A stretch of 64,000 bases of DNA from CALAED01 sp035765195 (GCA_035765195.1 DASTYC010000050.1:241032-305031), one strand, 5' to 3'; shown: positions 23,554-33,153, numbered from the stretch's first letter. Program-made: numbers and translations. Notes: generated from the letters alone by a model not told the origin.

Positions 23554-26412
23554 GTGAGTAAGACAACGCCTGGGCAGGGGGACGCCGAGGGAACGGCCCC
23601 GGGTGAGGGTGGTCCGGAGGCGCAGGAGGATCCGCCGCGGCTCCCCGTCATTCCCGACTTCTCGTCGGTCTGGCAGCAGTGGGGGGTCGACTGGGTGGAT
23701 CCGGGCGGCCGGCAGTCCGAGGCCGCGGCGACACAGCCGCCCGTCGGGCCCGCGGCGCCGCCGGTCGGCCCGCCGCCGGGTTCGCCGCCACCACCCCCAC
23801 GGCAGCCGATCGGGCCCCAGTCGAGCCTGCCCCCTCCGCCTCCGGCGCCGCCGTCCGTGCCGCCGCCCGCGCAGCCACCCGCGCAGCCACCCGTGCCGCC
23901 ACCCGCGCCGCCGTCCGTGGCTCCGTCCGTGGCTCCGCCCGCGCAGCCGCCCGCGCCGCCGTCCGCGGTCGGGACCGGCGGGAGCCCGCCCGGCGTGCCA
24001 CAGCTCGCCGCACGCCGGCCGGCGCCACCGCCCGCTCCGCCCACGCAGGCCGAGCCGTGGCTGGTGCCGCGCCAGCGACAGCGAACGGCGCGCGGCGGGG
24101 TCCGGCCGCGCACGCTGCTGCTCGCGGTGGCCGCGGTGACGGTCGCGCTCGTCGCGGCCGGCGGCGTCTTCGTCCTCACCAAGGGCGGCAAGGGGGACGA
24201 GGGGCCGCAAGGTCCGCCGGCCCGGCTGGCCGCCGGCATCTTCGCGGCCGATCCCGCCGCCAAGACCGACGGCCGCGATCAGGAGCTGAACGCCGTCGCA
24301 GCCGCCGACTCGACCGTCGTGGCGATCGGCGGCGAATACGACAACGTCGCGTACCGAGCGCAGTTCCTCGTCTCCACCGACGAAGGTCGCTCCTTCCGGC
24401 CGGCGGCCGTGCGGGCCGCCGACGGCGCGGAGCCGCCCGGCGCCGAGGTCCCCGCTCACCTCGTGGGCACGGCGCACGGTTGGGTGGCGCTGGGCACCCG
24501 GTTCGGCGGGTCGGTGCTGTGGACGAGCCCCGATGGGCGGACGTGGACGAGGCAGCCCAACGTTCCCGCCTTCGGTCCGAAAGACCGCGTCAACCGCGTG
24601 GCCGGCACCAGGTCGGGCTTCGTCGCGGTCGGCGCCAACTCGGCGAGGGGCGACTTCACCGACGCCACCCCGGTCGTGTGGCTGTCGCCGAACGGCAGGA
24701 ACTGGGAACGCCTGGCGGGCAACCAGCTCAACATGTCGGCCGGCGGCGGCACGTTGTCGCTGCTCAACGTCGCCGTGAACGGCGACATCGTCATCGCGCA
24801 GGGCATCCGCGTCAAGAATCCGAAAAAGCCGCTCCCGCTCTCGGTGGTGTGGCGGTCCGCCGACGGCGGCCGTACCTGGCAGGAGACGCCGATCCCCGCG
24901 CCCAAGGGCACTGTCGGGCTCAGCGTGAGCGCGATGCCGTCCGGGTTCTTCGCCGTTCGCGAAATAAACGAAAAGTCGGGAAAGCACGGGCTCGCCTTCG
25001 TCTCGGCCGACGGCGCGTCCTGGGCCAAGGCCGGCGAGCTCCAGGTCCCTGGCTACCGGCGCGTGAGCTGGCTGACCGCGTCCCCCCAGGGAATCGCCGC
25101 GCTCGTGACCGCCGACCAGCGGACGGTCGTGCTGCGCAGCGCGGACGGCAAGACCTGGCAGAACTCGGGCACGCTGCCGCTCAGCGCGAACCGTGCGGTG
25201 CGGCAGTTCGCGCTCACCACCAACCAGACCGTCATGGTCGGCCGCGACAACACCGGCAAGGACGCCAACGCCCTGCTGGCCGTGCGGACCGCGCAGGGCG
25301 CCGAGGTCCCGGTCGACCTGTCCCGGATCCCCGGGGCTCGGCAGCCGGATCAGGCCGTACAGGCGCTCACCGCTGTCGGCGGCACGATCGCGGCGGTGGG
25401 CGGCACCAACGGCGCGGCCGCCGTGTGGACCTCCGGCGACGGCGCCACCTGGCGCCGATCCGAGCCGACCGGCAATGCCTTCGACCGGCCGGGACAGCAG
25501 CGGCTGCTCGACGTGACCTCGGGCGGGCGGGGCTGGCTCGCCGTCGGCTACGGCGGCGTACGCCCGCTGCGCCCGCTCGTCGTCACGTCGCGGGACGGGG
25601 CGAGCTGGCGGGCGGCCGACGGCGACGCGGCGTTCAAGGGCGAGTCGAAGACGCCGCTCGTCACCTATGGCGCGGCGGCCGGCCCCAAGGGCTATGTCAT
25701 CGTCGGCGAGGACGGGCTCTCCGCGGCCACGTGGTTCTCCGCCGACCTGAGCACCTGGAAGCGGGGCGGCGCGGAGAACGAGACGGACCTGGAGCAGCGG
25801 CGCGGCGCGAACCGATGGATGCGCGGCGTGGTGGGCGGGCCGTTCGGCTTCGTCGCGGTGGGCGGGCTGACCGAGGGCGACGCGGCCCCCGGCGGCGCCG
25901 GCTCTGGCCGCCGCCCCGCGGTGTGGGCGTCCGCGGACGGAACCACCTGGAAGCTGAGCAAGCCGCCGCTGCCCGCGGGGGTCCGCGAAGGCTGGCTGCC
26001 GTACATCGCCGCGCGCGGCAACGTCCTGCTCGCCGCCGGCACGGGCCTCACCTCGACGGGCCGGCGTCCGCTGGCGTACCTCTCGGGCGACGGCGGCGCG
26101 ACCTGGCAAGAGGTGCGGGTGCCGACCAAGCTCGGGTCCGGCGACGTGGTGGTGACGGAACTGACCGCGACGCCGTCCGGGTTCGTCCTCGCGGGCACCG
26201 TCGGCCGGCCCGGCACCTCCGATGTCGTCGTGTGGACCGCGCCGGACGGCCGCTCCTGGACCTACGACAACCCGGCGGGCACCGGCCTGAACGGCCGCGG
26301 CGACCAAGAGATCACCGGCCTGGCCGCCTTCGGCGGCAACCTCATCGCGACGGGGACCACGGCCGATCACAACGGCCGGCAGCCGACGCTGTGGCGGCGG
26401 CCGCTCCCCTGA
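23554..26412 (+). CDS. Membrane-anchored sialidase-like-repeat protein
   Basis: A 952-residue protein. Residues 1-180 are a disordered, proline-rich cytoplasmic region with many PPAPP and QPPAQPP units. One membrane span follows (LLLAVAAVTVALVAAGGVFV, about 190-210), so the rest is extracytoplasmic. That part holds many BNR/Asp-box-like repeats of the form S-x-DGxxW: SPDGRTWTR, SADGGRTWQE, SADGKTWQN, SGDGATWRR, SADGTTWKL, SGDGGATWQE, APDGRSWTY. Such repeats build sialidase- or YCF48-like beta-propellers, but I see no sialidase catalytic residues, so a binding or surface role is more likely. GTG 23554 starts just after AGGGTCTTCAGG. A membrane-linked GH43-type enzyme is encoded next, 78 nt away, and may work on the same surface polymer. 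Confidence 0.75.
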   Translation: MSKTTPGQGDAEGTAPGEGGPEAQEDPPRLPVIPDFSSVWQQWGVDWVDPGGRQSEAAATQPPVGPAAPPVGPPPGSPPPPPRQPIGPQSSLPPPPPAPPSVPPPAQPPAQPPVPPPAPPSVAPSVAPPAQPPAPPSAVGTGGSPPGVPQLAARRPAPPPAPPTQAEPWLVPRQRQRTARGGVRPRTLLLAVAAVTVALVAAGGVFVLTKGGKGDEGPQGPPARLAAGIFAADPAAKTDGRDQELNAVAAADSTVVAIGGEYDNVAYRAQFLVSTDEGRSFRPAAVRAADGAEPPGAEVPAHLVGTAHGWVALGTRFGGSVLWTSPDGRTWTRQPNVPAFGPKDRVNRVAGTRSGFVAVGANSARGDFTDATPVVWLSPNGRNWERLAGNQLNMSAGGGTLSLLNVAVNGDIVIAQGIRVKNPKKPLPLSVVWRSADGGRTWQETPIPAPKGTVGLSVSAMPSGFFAVREINEKSGKHGLAFVSADGASWAKAGELQVPGYRRVSWLTASPQGIAALVTADQRTVVLRSADGKTWQNSGTLPLSANRAVRQFALTTNQTVMVGRDNTGKDANALLAVRTAQGAEVPVDLSRIPGARQPDQAVQALTAVGGTIAAVGGTNGAAAVWTSGDGATWRRSEPTGNAFDRPGQQRLLDVTSGGRGWLAVGYGGVRPLRPLVVTSRDGASWRAADGDAAFKGESKTPLVTYGAAAGPKGYVIVGEDGLSAATWFSADLSTWKRGGAENETDLEQRRGANRWMRGVVGGPFGFVAVGGLTEGDAAPGGAGSGRRPAVWASADGTTWKLSKPPLPAGVREGWLPYIAARGNVLLAAGTGLTSTGRRPLAYLSGDGGATWQEVRVPTKLGSGDVVVTELTATPSGFVLAGTVGRPGTSDVVVWTAPDGRSWTYDNPAGTGLNGRGDQEITGLAAFGGNLIATGTTADHNGRQPTLWRRPLP

Positions 26413-26490
26413 CGGGTCGATGATCTTGTAGCGTGGGAGCGCGTCCACGGACGACATTCCGCGGACGACACGGCGGAGGGAGGGGCCCGA

Positions 26491-27894
26491 GTGCGACCAC
26501 GGGTGATCTCCCTCCTCGCCGCGGGCGGCGCGGTCAGTTTGTTCGTCGCCGTGCTGGCCGTTGTCATCGGGGCCGGCCGGGCCGAGTCGCCCCGGCCGTC
26601 GCCCACCATCGTGTCGATCGGCGGAGCCAAGGTGACAACGGTGCCGCCGCCCACCAGGGCGGTGGTCACGTCCAACTTCCCCGATCCCGACGTGATCAAG
26701 GTGGGGAACACCTACTACGCCTACGCCACCAACGACAACGGCGTCAGGCTGCCCATCGCGACGGCCTCCTCGCTGGGCGGCCCGTGGACGCGCCAGGTCG
26801 GCGACGGGCTGGCCGGACTCGGCGCGTGGGCGGCGGAGGGGCACACCTGGGCGCCGGACGTCTCGCCCCGGGGCGACGGGACGTTCCTCCTCTACTACAC
26901 GGCGCGGCTGAAGAACACCGAAGACCAGTGCATCGGCGTCGCCGTGGCCGCGTCGCCGCTCGGCCCCTTCGATCCGGTGGGCGCCGAGCCGCTGATCTGC
27001 CCGCTCGGCCACGGCGGCGCGATCGATCCGGCGGCGTTCGTCGACACCGACGGCACACGGTATCTGCTGTTCAAGAGCGACAGCTTCTCCGCCCTGCACC
27101 CGGCGGCGATCTATCTGCAACGGATGAGCGCCGACGGGCTGCGGCCCGAGGGCAGCCCGCGCCGGATCTTGGTACGCGACCGTGAGCCGACCCTGATCGA
27201 GGCTCCGGCCATGGTCAAGCGCGGGGGAAAGTACGTCCTGTTCTACGCGAGCGGGGTGTTCTTCAACTCCTCGTACCGCACCGGCTATGCGGAGGCGAGC
27301 TCGATCATCGGGCCGTACGTGAAGGCGGACCGCTCGCTGCTGTCGACCGACGGGTATCGCGACAAGGTGATCGGCCCGGGCGGCGCCGACATCGTGGCCG
27401 ACGCGAACGGCGATCACATCGTCTTCCACGGGATTCTCGGCTTCCTCGGCGGCCGGCGCGTGATCCGGGGCATGTTCGTCGCCGATCTCGCCTGGGCGAA
27501 CGGGCGGCCCGTGGTCCGGGGCAGTCCGACGCGTTACGAGGCCGAACGCGGCAGGCTCGACAACTGCATCGCGCGGGCCGAGCGAACGGCGTCCGCGGAC
27601 GCCGCGGTCGGTTACCTCGACTACCCGGACAGCGGGGTGGCGGTTTCCGTCTACGCGCCGGCGGCCGGCGGTTATGCCGTGCGGGTGAGGTACGCCAACC
27701 GCGGGACGCGACCGGCCGCCCACGGGCTGCGGGTCAACGGCGCGGCGGTCGCGACGCTCACGTACTCCGCGGTCCACGCCGGGCAGTGGCGGACCACGAC
27801 GGCGGTGCACGTCGCCCTGCGCGCCGGCTGGAACACCTTGTACGTCCATCGCGTCACCGGCCAGGCCGAACTCGACTACATCGAGGTCGCCTGA
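26491..27894 (+). CDS. Membrane-linked GH43-type glycoside hydrolase with CBM-like tail
   Basis: A 467-residue exported protein. The N-terminal hydrophobic stretch (VISLLAAGGAVSLFVAVLAV) is a signal or anchor. The five-bladed propeller domain (about residues 60-340) resembles family GH43: the catalytic base Asp in NFPDPDVIKVGN, the pKa-modulating Asp in GAIDPAAFVDTDGT and the acid Glu in TLIEAPAMVKRGG. GH43 enzymes mostly cleave arabinan, xylan or galactan-type linkages. Residues about 350-467 form a CBM6/35-like beta-sandwich beginning YEAERGRL and ending AELDYIEVA. GTG 26491 has a GAGGGAGGGG site. The convergent neighbours are a polysaccharide exporter and galactofuranosyltransferases, so a galactan-active role is a reasonable hypothesis only. 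Confidence 0.8.
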   Translation: MRPRVISLLAAGGAVSLFVAVLAVVIGAGRAESPRPSPTIVSIGGAKVTTVPPPTRAVVTSNFPDPDVIKVGNTYYAYATNDNGVRLPIATASSLGGPWTRQVGDGLAGLGAWAAEGHTWAPDVSPRGDGTFLLYYTARLKNTEDQCIGVAVAASPLGPFDPVGAEPLICPLGHGGAIDPAAFVDTDGTRYLLFKSDSFSALHPAAIYLQRMSADGLRPEGSPRRILVRDREPTLIEAPAMVKRGGKYVLFYASGVFFNSSYRTGYAEASSIIGPYVKADRSLLSTDGYRDKVIGPGGADIVADANGDHIVFHGILGFLGGRRVIRGMFVADLAWANGRPVVRGSPTRYEAERGRLDNCIARAERTASADAAVGYLDYPDSGVAVSVYAPAAGGYAVRVRYANRGTRPAAHGLRVNGAAVATLTYSAVHAGQWRTTTAVHVALRAGWNTLYVHRVTGQAELDYIEVA

Positions 27895-27917
27895 CGGGCG
27901 ATCGGCCGGCCGGGTCG

Positions 27918-28658
27918 TCAGCCGATGGGCGCGGTGCGGCTCTCCACGAGCAGCCGCGCCGCCCGGTCGATGTCGCCGTCGAAGACCACCCGGCCCTGCG
28001 CCAGCAGGACGCCGCGATGGCACAGCTCCTTCAGCAGCGGGATGTCGTGGGCGACGATCACCATCGTCATCCCCTCGGCGCGCAGCGCGCGCAGCTTCTC
28101 CCGGCACTTGACGCGGAAGAGGGGATCGCCGACGGCCATCACCTCGTCGATGAGGAAGACGTCCGGCTCCGTGTGCACGGCGATGGAGAACCCGAGCCGC
28201 ATGAACATGCCCGCCGAGTAGAACTTCACCTGTGTGTCGAGGAACCGCTCGATCTCGGCGAACGCCACGATCGAGTCGAACTTCTTGGTGATCTCCGGTT
28301 CGCCCATGCCGAGGATCGCGGCGTTGAGGAAGATGTTCTCGCGGCCGGTGAGCTCCGGATGCAGGCCGGCCCCGACATCGATCAGTCCGGCGACGCGGCC
28401 GCGCACCCGCACCCGCCCGGCATCGGGACGCATGACGCCGGAGATGAGCTTGAGCAGCGTGCTCTTGCCCGAGCCGTTCAGGCCGAGCAGCCCCACCGTG
28501 GTGCCCTGCTCCACGACGAGACTCACCCCGTCGAGCGCGTTGAACCGTTCGTAGCGGCTCTGGCGGCGCAGCATCCGGATCGTGACCTCGCGGATGGAGT
28601 GGGCGTGCCGCAACGAGAACCGCTTGGTCGCGGATTCGACGACAATCGACGGGGTCAC
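27918..28658 (-). CDS. Polysaccharide ABC exporter, ATP-binding subunit (Wzt/TagH-like)
   Basis: A 246-residue ATPase of a polysaccharide-exporting ABC transporter. Walker A is GLNGSGKST; the signature region is altered to KFYSAGMFMRLGFS, typical for Wzt/TagH/RfbE-type exporters. Walker B is DVFLIDEVMAVGD and the H-loop is VIVAHD. The N-terminal SIREVTIRMLRR stretch before FNALDGVSL is also characteristic. There is no C-terminal sugar-binding domain, as in the mycobacterial galactan exporter ATPase. GTG 28658 sits 2 nt after the permease stop, with GGAG inside the permease end. It is the last gene of a tightly packed minus-strand operon and should move a lipid-linked glycan across the plasma membrane. 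Confidence 0.9.
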   Translation of the reverse strand: MTPSIVVESATKRFSLRHAHSIREVTIRMLRRQSRYERFNALDGVSLVVEQGTTVGLLGLNGSGKSTLLKLISGVMRPDAGRVRVRGRVAGLIDVGAGLHPELTGRENIFLNAAILGMGEPEITKKFDSIVAFAEIERFLDTQVKFYSAGMFMRLGFSIAVHTEPDVFLIDEVMAVGDPLFRVKCREKLRALRAEGMTMVIVAHDIPLLKELCHRGVLLAQGRVVFDGDIDRAARLLVESRTAPIG

Positions 28659-28660
28659 CG

Positions 28661-29527
28661 CTAGAGCTCCTCGGCGAATCGCCGCTGCTTGCGGGAGAAC
28701 ACGTATTGGGCGAGGCCCAGCACCAGCAGCGCGCCCGCCAGCGAGATCACGCCGTTGGTGAACAGGTGGGGCGGAAGCTCGAAGGGGCGGGCGGCGGCCG
28801 GAAACCAGAACGCCCGCTGGAACAGGGAGACCGCGGTGACAAGCGGGCTCGCCAGGTAGAGGTCGAGCGCCCAGTCCGGCACCGCGTCTCGTACCACCAT
28901 CCACGGATAGATCATCGGCACCGACCAGACGATCACGATGTTGAGGATGTCGATCACCTGCTCGAAGTCGCGGAAGAAGACGTTGTAGGCGGCGCACAGC
29001 AGGCCGAGCGCGAGTCCGAGCACGGCGATGACGGCGAGCGCCAGCACTATGGCCGCCGCGCCGACGAGGGACGGGGTCCACCCGGTCGCCAAGGCGCCGA
29101 CGACCAAGATGAGCAGGCCGGGGACGAAATGGACCGCGGACACCAGCGTGGAGGCCGCGGGAAACAGCTCGCGCGGCAGATAGACCTTCCTGATGAGCGG
29201 CGCGTTGCCGCGTATGGAGCGCGTGGTGGAGTGCAGCGTCTCGGTGAAGAAGTTGATGAGCACCATCCCCGAGAACAGATAGATCGCGAAATAGTCGATA
29301 TTTCTGTTCATCTTCAGGAAGACGCCGACCATAAGGAAATACACGCTGAAGTTCACTGCCGGCCGGACGTACGACCAGCCGAGCCCGAGCACCGACCCCT
29401 GGTAGCGCGCCTTGAGCTCGCGACGCACCAGCAGGCGCAGCAGGTAACGGTGGCGGAGCACCTGGGCCAGTCCGCCGGTCCGCCCCGGCTCGACCAGCTC
29501 GGGCACGGCCGGCCGGACGGCGGTCAC
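28661..29527 (-). CDS. Polysaccharide ABC exporter, permease (Wzm/TagG-like)
   Basis: A 288-residue membrane protein of the ABC-2 type with six predicted spans and short loops. The family hallmarks are RELKARYQGSVLGLGWSYVRP near the start and NAPLIRKVYLPRELFP after the second span. It pairs with the ATPase encoded 2 nt downstream to export an undecaprenyl- or decaprenyl-linked glycan. The start is GTG 29527, whose GTGA overlaps the stop of the galactofuranosyltransferase gene by 4 nt; a longer open frame to 29677 is only the shadow of that gene. In mycobacteria the equivalent exporter genes flank glfT1, which is also present in this locus. Confidence 0.9.
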   Translation of the reverse strand: MTAVRPAVPELVEPGRTGGLAQVLRHRYLLRLLVRRELKARYQGSVLGLGWSYVRPAVNFSVYFLMVGVFLKMNRNIDYFAIYLFSGMVLINFFTETLHSTTRSIRGNAPLIRKVYLPRELFPAASTLVSAVHFVPGLLILVVGALATGWTPSLVGAAAIVLALAVIAVLGLALGLLCAAYNVFFRDFEQVIDILNIVIVWSVPMIYPWMVVRDAVPDWALDLYLASPLVTAVSLFQRAFWFPAAARPFELPPHLFTNGVISLAGALLVLGLAQYVFSRKQRRFAEEL

Positions 29528-31599
29528 GCTCCCTCCACCGCGTCTTCCGCGGCTCGCCTCACCGCTTCCTCCGCCGCCTCCTCCGGCGCGGCGACCCGGT
29601 CGAAGGTCTCGCGCCAGCGCTCGGCGGAGGTGATCTCCGGGAGCGCGGCGCGGTACTCCGCGTGCAGCCGCTTCCACTGCCGGTAGACCTTGAGGTGCAG
29701 CCGCACGTTACGCCAGATGAGCGCGCGGAACCGGCGCGGGTCGCGCTGGTACCACGCCGCCTTCGTGCCGTCGGCGGACGAGACCAGCGCGCTGTCGTAG
29801 CGGCACAGCAGCCACCACCGCTGGTCGACATGCGGGACCAGGACCTGGGGGTGTTGTTTGGCGAAGTCGTCCACCGGCCGCACCTGCCGCAGCGCCCCGG
29901 ACAGGGCGGCCTTGACGGCGGCCCGGCGCCCTTCCGGCGGCGCCACCTCCCTGCCCTTGCGCGGCGGCCTGCGCCGCCGGACGGCGGGAAACTCGTCGAG
30001 ATCGCCCCGCGTCTCGGCGTCGACGAACCCCGCCCGCAGCGATCGCAGCCGCGGCATCGTGCCCGCGATGCTCTCGTGCAGGTGGTCCGGGCCCCGCAGC
30101 AGATCCTCGATGCCCTGCAGCATGAGCTCCGCGGTGGAGTACTGCATCGACATGGCGTGCTTGGTGACCATGATGAAACTCTCCTTGAGCATGTTGCCGC
30201 CCCGCTCGTAGGGGGAGTGCAGCAGCCCGGAGATCATCCGGTTCCGCTCCTGGAAGTACGCCTGCCAGTCCAGGTCGTTGTCCTTGTCGCGCCACGGAAT
30301 GTGCCAGACGGCGACGCCGGGCAGCGGCACGGTCGCGATCCCGGCGGCCTTGGCGCGCACGCCGTACTCGATGTCGTCCCACTTGATGAACACCGGGAGC
30401 GACAGGCCGACCTTGCGGAGCACGTCGACCGGCATGAGGCACATCCACCATCCGTTGAAGTCGGCGTCGGCGCGATGGTGCAGCCAGTGCGTCTGCCGGA
30501 GCGGGTGGTGGGCCAGGTTGTGCCAGTACGCCGTGCGCGGCGCCGGCACCATCCACCACCGGTAGGGGGCCACGCTCTCGGCGTACGCGTGCAGGACGGA
30601 GGGGTCGTACAGGTCGAACATGTGGCCGCCCACGATCGTGGGGGTGCGGCACAGGTCGGCGAACGCGACGGCGCGGACGATGCTCTCGGGCTCGGTGATG
30701 ACGTCGTCGTCGAGCAGCAGCACGTAGTCCGCGCGCCCGCCCGCGAGCGTCTCCTCCATGGCGCGCGAGAAACCGCCCGATCCGCCGATGTTGGGCTGGG
30801 CGATGACGCGGAGCCGGTCGCCGAGCGCCGCGGCCACCGCCGGGAAGTCCGGCAGGTCGCGAACGCGGCTGGTCCCCTGGTCGACGACGAGGATCTCGTC
30901 GATGACCTCGAGGACATCGTCGGCCTGGCTGAGCGCGACGAGCTGGTCCAGGCAGAACCTCGGCCGGTTGTACGTCGTGATGCCGATGTTGGTCGTGCCC
31001 CGCGGCCGGCCGGTCTCGGCGCACCAGTCGGCCTGTTCGAGGACGGCGGGGCGGGTGCCCGCCGTGACCTCGATCCAGTACCAGCCGCCGTCGATGAACG
31101 GCTGGAGCGACAGGCGCACCTCCTGCTCGGCCGACGTCGCCGTGTCGAAGTCGATCGAGCGCACGCGCTGCAGGTGACCTTTGGAGGTGGACCGGTAGAC
31201 GAACAGCGTGCCCTGGCCGCGCACGCGGGCGCGCAGCACGATCTCCTCCAGCACGCTCCACCGTCGCCAGTACGCGGCCGGGAACGCGTTGAAGTAGGTG
31301 CACAGCGACGCCCGCAGGCCAGGGGGCACGAGCAGGCTCCGCCGGCTCACGATGCTCGCGCGGTCGGCGGACAGCCGCGGGGGCACCGGCCGGCCGGGGG
31401 AGCCGTTGGCGGCCGAGCCGTGGGGCGCCGAGCCATTGGGGGTGGAGCCGGGCGGCCCGTGGTCGCCGGGCGCCTCGAGGTCGCCGGGCGGCGTCGCCTC
31501 GCCGTAGATCACGTCGCCGTCGACGTACAGCTTCAGGACATCGTGGTCGCGATCCGTCGGCATGATCACTCGGTGCAGCACGCGCAGCCGCTCGGTCAC
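29524..31599 (-). CDS. GlfT2-like polymerising galactofuranosyltransferase
   Basis: A 691-residue GT2 protein with the GlfT2 layout. An N-terminal beta-sandwich (residues 1-190) contains TYFNAFPAAYWRRW. The GT-A domain has TTYNRP, the DDD metal motif (297-299), a WDDIEY acceptor motif (407-412) and the histidine motif WHIPWRDK (432-439). Long helices follow. In mycobacteria GlfT2 alternates beta-1,5 and beta-1,6 galactofuranose additions from UDP-Galf at the inner membrane face. It is about 50 residues longer than that enzyme, owing to a Gly/Pro/Ser-rich insertion at about 38-75. GTG 31599 is chosen because AGGAG precedes it and the protein then starts VTERLRVLHRVIMP, like GlfT2; the frame is open to 31743. 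Confidence 0.85.
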   Translation of the reverse strand: MTERLRVLHRVIMPTDRDHDVLKLYVDGDVIYGEATPPGDLEAPGDHGPPGSTPNGSAPHGSAANGSPGRPVPPRLSADRASIVSRRSLLVPPGLRASLCTYFNAFPAAYWRRWSVLEEIVLRARVRGQGTLFVYRSTSKGHLQRVRSIDFDTATSAEQEVRLSLQPFIDGGWYWIEVTAGTRPAVLEQADWCAETGRPRGTTNIGITTYNRPRFCLDQLVALSQADDVLEVIDEILVVDQGTSRVRDLPDFPAVAAALGDRLRVIAQPNIGGSGGFSRAMEETLAGGRADYVLLLDDDVITEPESIVRAVAFADLCRTPTIVGGHMFDLYDPSVLHAYAESVAPYRWWMVPAPRTAYWHNLAHHPLRQTHWLHHRADADFNGWWMCLMPVDVLRKVGLSLPVFIKWDDIEYGVRAKAAGIATVPLPGVAVWHIPWRDKDNDLDWQAYFQERNRMISGLLHSPYERGGNMLKESFIMVTKHAMSMQYSTAELMLQGIEDLLRGPDHLHESIAGTMPRLRSLRAGFVDAETRGDLDEFPAVRRRRPPRKGREVAPPEGRRAAVKAALSGALRQVRPVDDFAKQHPQVLVPHVDQRWWLLCRYDSALVSSADGTKAAWYQRDPRRFRALIWRNVRLHLKVYRQWKRLHAEYRAALPEITSAERWRETFDRVAAPEEAAEEAVRRAAEDAVEGA

Positions 31600-31827
31600 T
31601 GTCCACTCCTGGGTCGCGTCAAGGGGATGGCTCCCGGGCACGGAGAGCCGCGAGTCGCCGGCGCGTCCGTCCCACGTCAAGCGCCAAATACTCCCTGGTG
31701 TGGCGATATGATACTCAGCGCCAGATGTACGATTTGTCGCCATGTAGTTTATGTTTACCGACGTGTAACACTAAGTGTCCAGATCCGGTCACCACGGGTG
31801 TCCAAAAGCGAAACGAAGGTCTGCCGG

Positions 31828-33153
31828 ATGGTGTCCCAAGTCGCGGAACGCGCCGAAAACACCGGCCGGCCCGTGGTCTTCCTCCACTTGGGCACACCGA
31901 AGAGCGGCACGACATACTTGCAGAACATCCTTTGGACGAACCGAGAGCGGCTAGATGCGCTCGGTGTCCGGTATCCGGGTGAACACTACCTGTCACATTT
32001 CCACGCCGCTCTCGACCTCCAGGACGCGCCATTCCTCGGTTATCGGGATCCGGCCGTGCGCGGCGCGTGGGCGCGATTGGTCGACGAAACGCGGGCCTGG
32101 CCCGGGACGACAGTTATCTCCCACGAAAACTTCTCCACCGCGTCGCCCGAGCAGGCAAAGGCGGCGGTGACCGACCTGGACTTCGCCGAGGTGCATCTCG
32201 TTCTCACCGTTCGCGACCTGGCGCGGCAGATTCCCGCGGCGTGGCAGGAGGACATCAAGAACCGGCACGTTCTGGGTTTCGCCGACTACGTGCTCGCGCT
32301 GCGCGAAGATCGCCGGATCCCGCAGGTCACCGGGTTTTGGCGGATGCAGGATCCGGTCGACGTCCTCGCTCGCTGGGGCGAGAGCGTTCCGCCCGAGCGG
32401 ATCCACGTCGTGACGGTTCCGCCCGCGGACGCTCCGCGCGAGTCGCTGTGGCGGCGCTTCGCCGAACTGACCGGGATCGATCCGGCGGCGTGCGATGTCG
32501 CGGAGGTCGATGCCAACCCGTCGCTCGGCGTCGTCGAGGCGGCGATGTTGCGCCGGGTCAACCGGGCGCTCAACGATTATGGCGGCGATTCCGCCCTCGA
32601 CCGGCCCGCCTACGAGCGATACGTCAAGGACAGGCTCACCTCCCGGGTGCTGCGCCGGCGACCCGGTGGCGGGCGGCCGCGGCTGCCCGCGGCGGAGTAT
32701 CCCTGGGTGGCGGAGCGCTCGGCCGCTACGGTGCGCGCGCTGCGCGAGGCCGGCTACGCGGTGGTAGGCGATCTCGCCGAACTGCTGCCCGCCGCGCCCG
32801 CCGCGGGCGATGCCGCCGATGCGCCGCCGCATCCGGACGACGTCGCCGAGTCCGCGGTCGCCGCCACCGCGGTCGAGTCGGCCGCCTTCTTGCTGACCGA
32901 GCTCGCCGCCGCGGCGGGCGACGCGCACGCGGCGCGGGCGGAGCTCGCGCGGGAACGCGCCGAGCACGCGCGGGCGCGGCAGGCGCTCGATGAATTGCGC
33001 GCCGAGGTGGCCGACGACCGCGCGAAGCCCATTTACAAGATGGTCGTTCGCAGGCTCAGCGAACGGCATCCGCTGGTAATGCGGCTGCGGGTGGCCTATT
33101 GGCATCTCGTCGAACATCTGCGAGATCGGCGCGGCCGCCTCAAGCGCGGGTGA
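31828..33153 (+). CDS. PAPS-dependent sulfotransferase-like protein
   Basis: A 441-residue protein. Residues 24-32 read PKSGTTYLQ, the 5'-phosphosulphate-binding loop of sulfotransferases; VLTVRDLARQIPAAWQE is the probable 3'-phosphate-binding segment. The sulfotransferase domain spans about 15-300. After an Ala/Pro/Asp-rich linker, the last 110 residues are a charged coiled-coil (ELARERAEHARARQALDEL) with a very basic end. The enzyme would transfer sulphate from PAPS to a hydroxyl group. Its position between the galactofuranosyltransferase and UDP-galactopyranose mutase genes suggests a glycan acceptor, but no substrate is proven. ATG 31828 has GAAGGT 7 nt upstream. Its end overlaps the convergent glf gene by 14 nt. 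Confidence 0.82.
   Translation: MVSQVAERAENTGRPVVFLHLGTPKSGTTYLQNILWTNRERLDALGVRYPGEHYLSHFHAALDLQDAPFLGYRDPAVRGAWARLVDETRAWPGTTVISHENFSTASPEQAKAAVTDLDFAEVHLVLTVRDLARQIPAAWQEDIKNRHVLGFADYVLALREDRRIPQVTGFWRMQDPVDVLARWGESVPPERIHVVTVPPADAPRESLWRRFAELTGIDPAACDVAEVDANPSLGVVEAAMLRRVNRALNDYGGDSALDRPAYERYVKDRLTSRVLRRRPGGGRPRLPAAEYPWVAERSAATVRALREAGYAVVGDLAELLPAAPAAGDAADAPPHPDDVAESAVAATAVESAAFLLTELAAAAGDAHAARAELARERAEHARARQALDELRAEVADDRAKPIYKMVVRRLSERHPLVMRLRVAYWHLVEHLRDRRGRLKRG

Noticed and set aside
23476..28107. A 1543-codon open frame on the minus strand
   Set aside because: It is antisense to two well-supported plus-strand genes with family motifs and ribosome sites; its Arg/Gly/Asp-rich composition is typical of shadow frames in high-GC DNA.
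29662..31827. Long plus-strand open frame leading into the sulfotransferase
   Set aside because: The part before 31828 is antisense to the GlfT2-like gene; a ribosome site and the family start support ATG 31828 instead.
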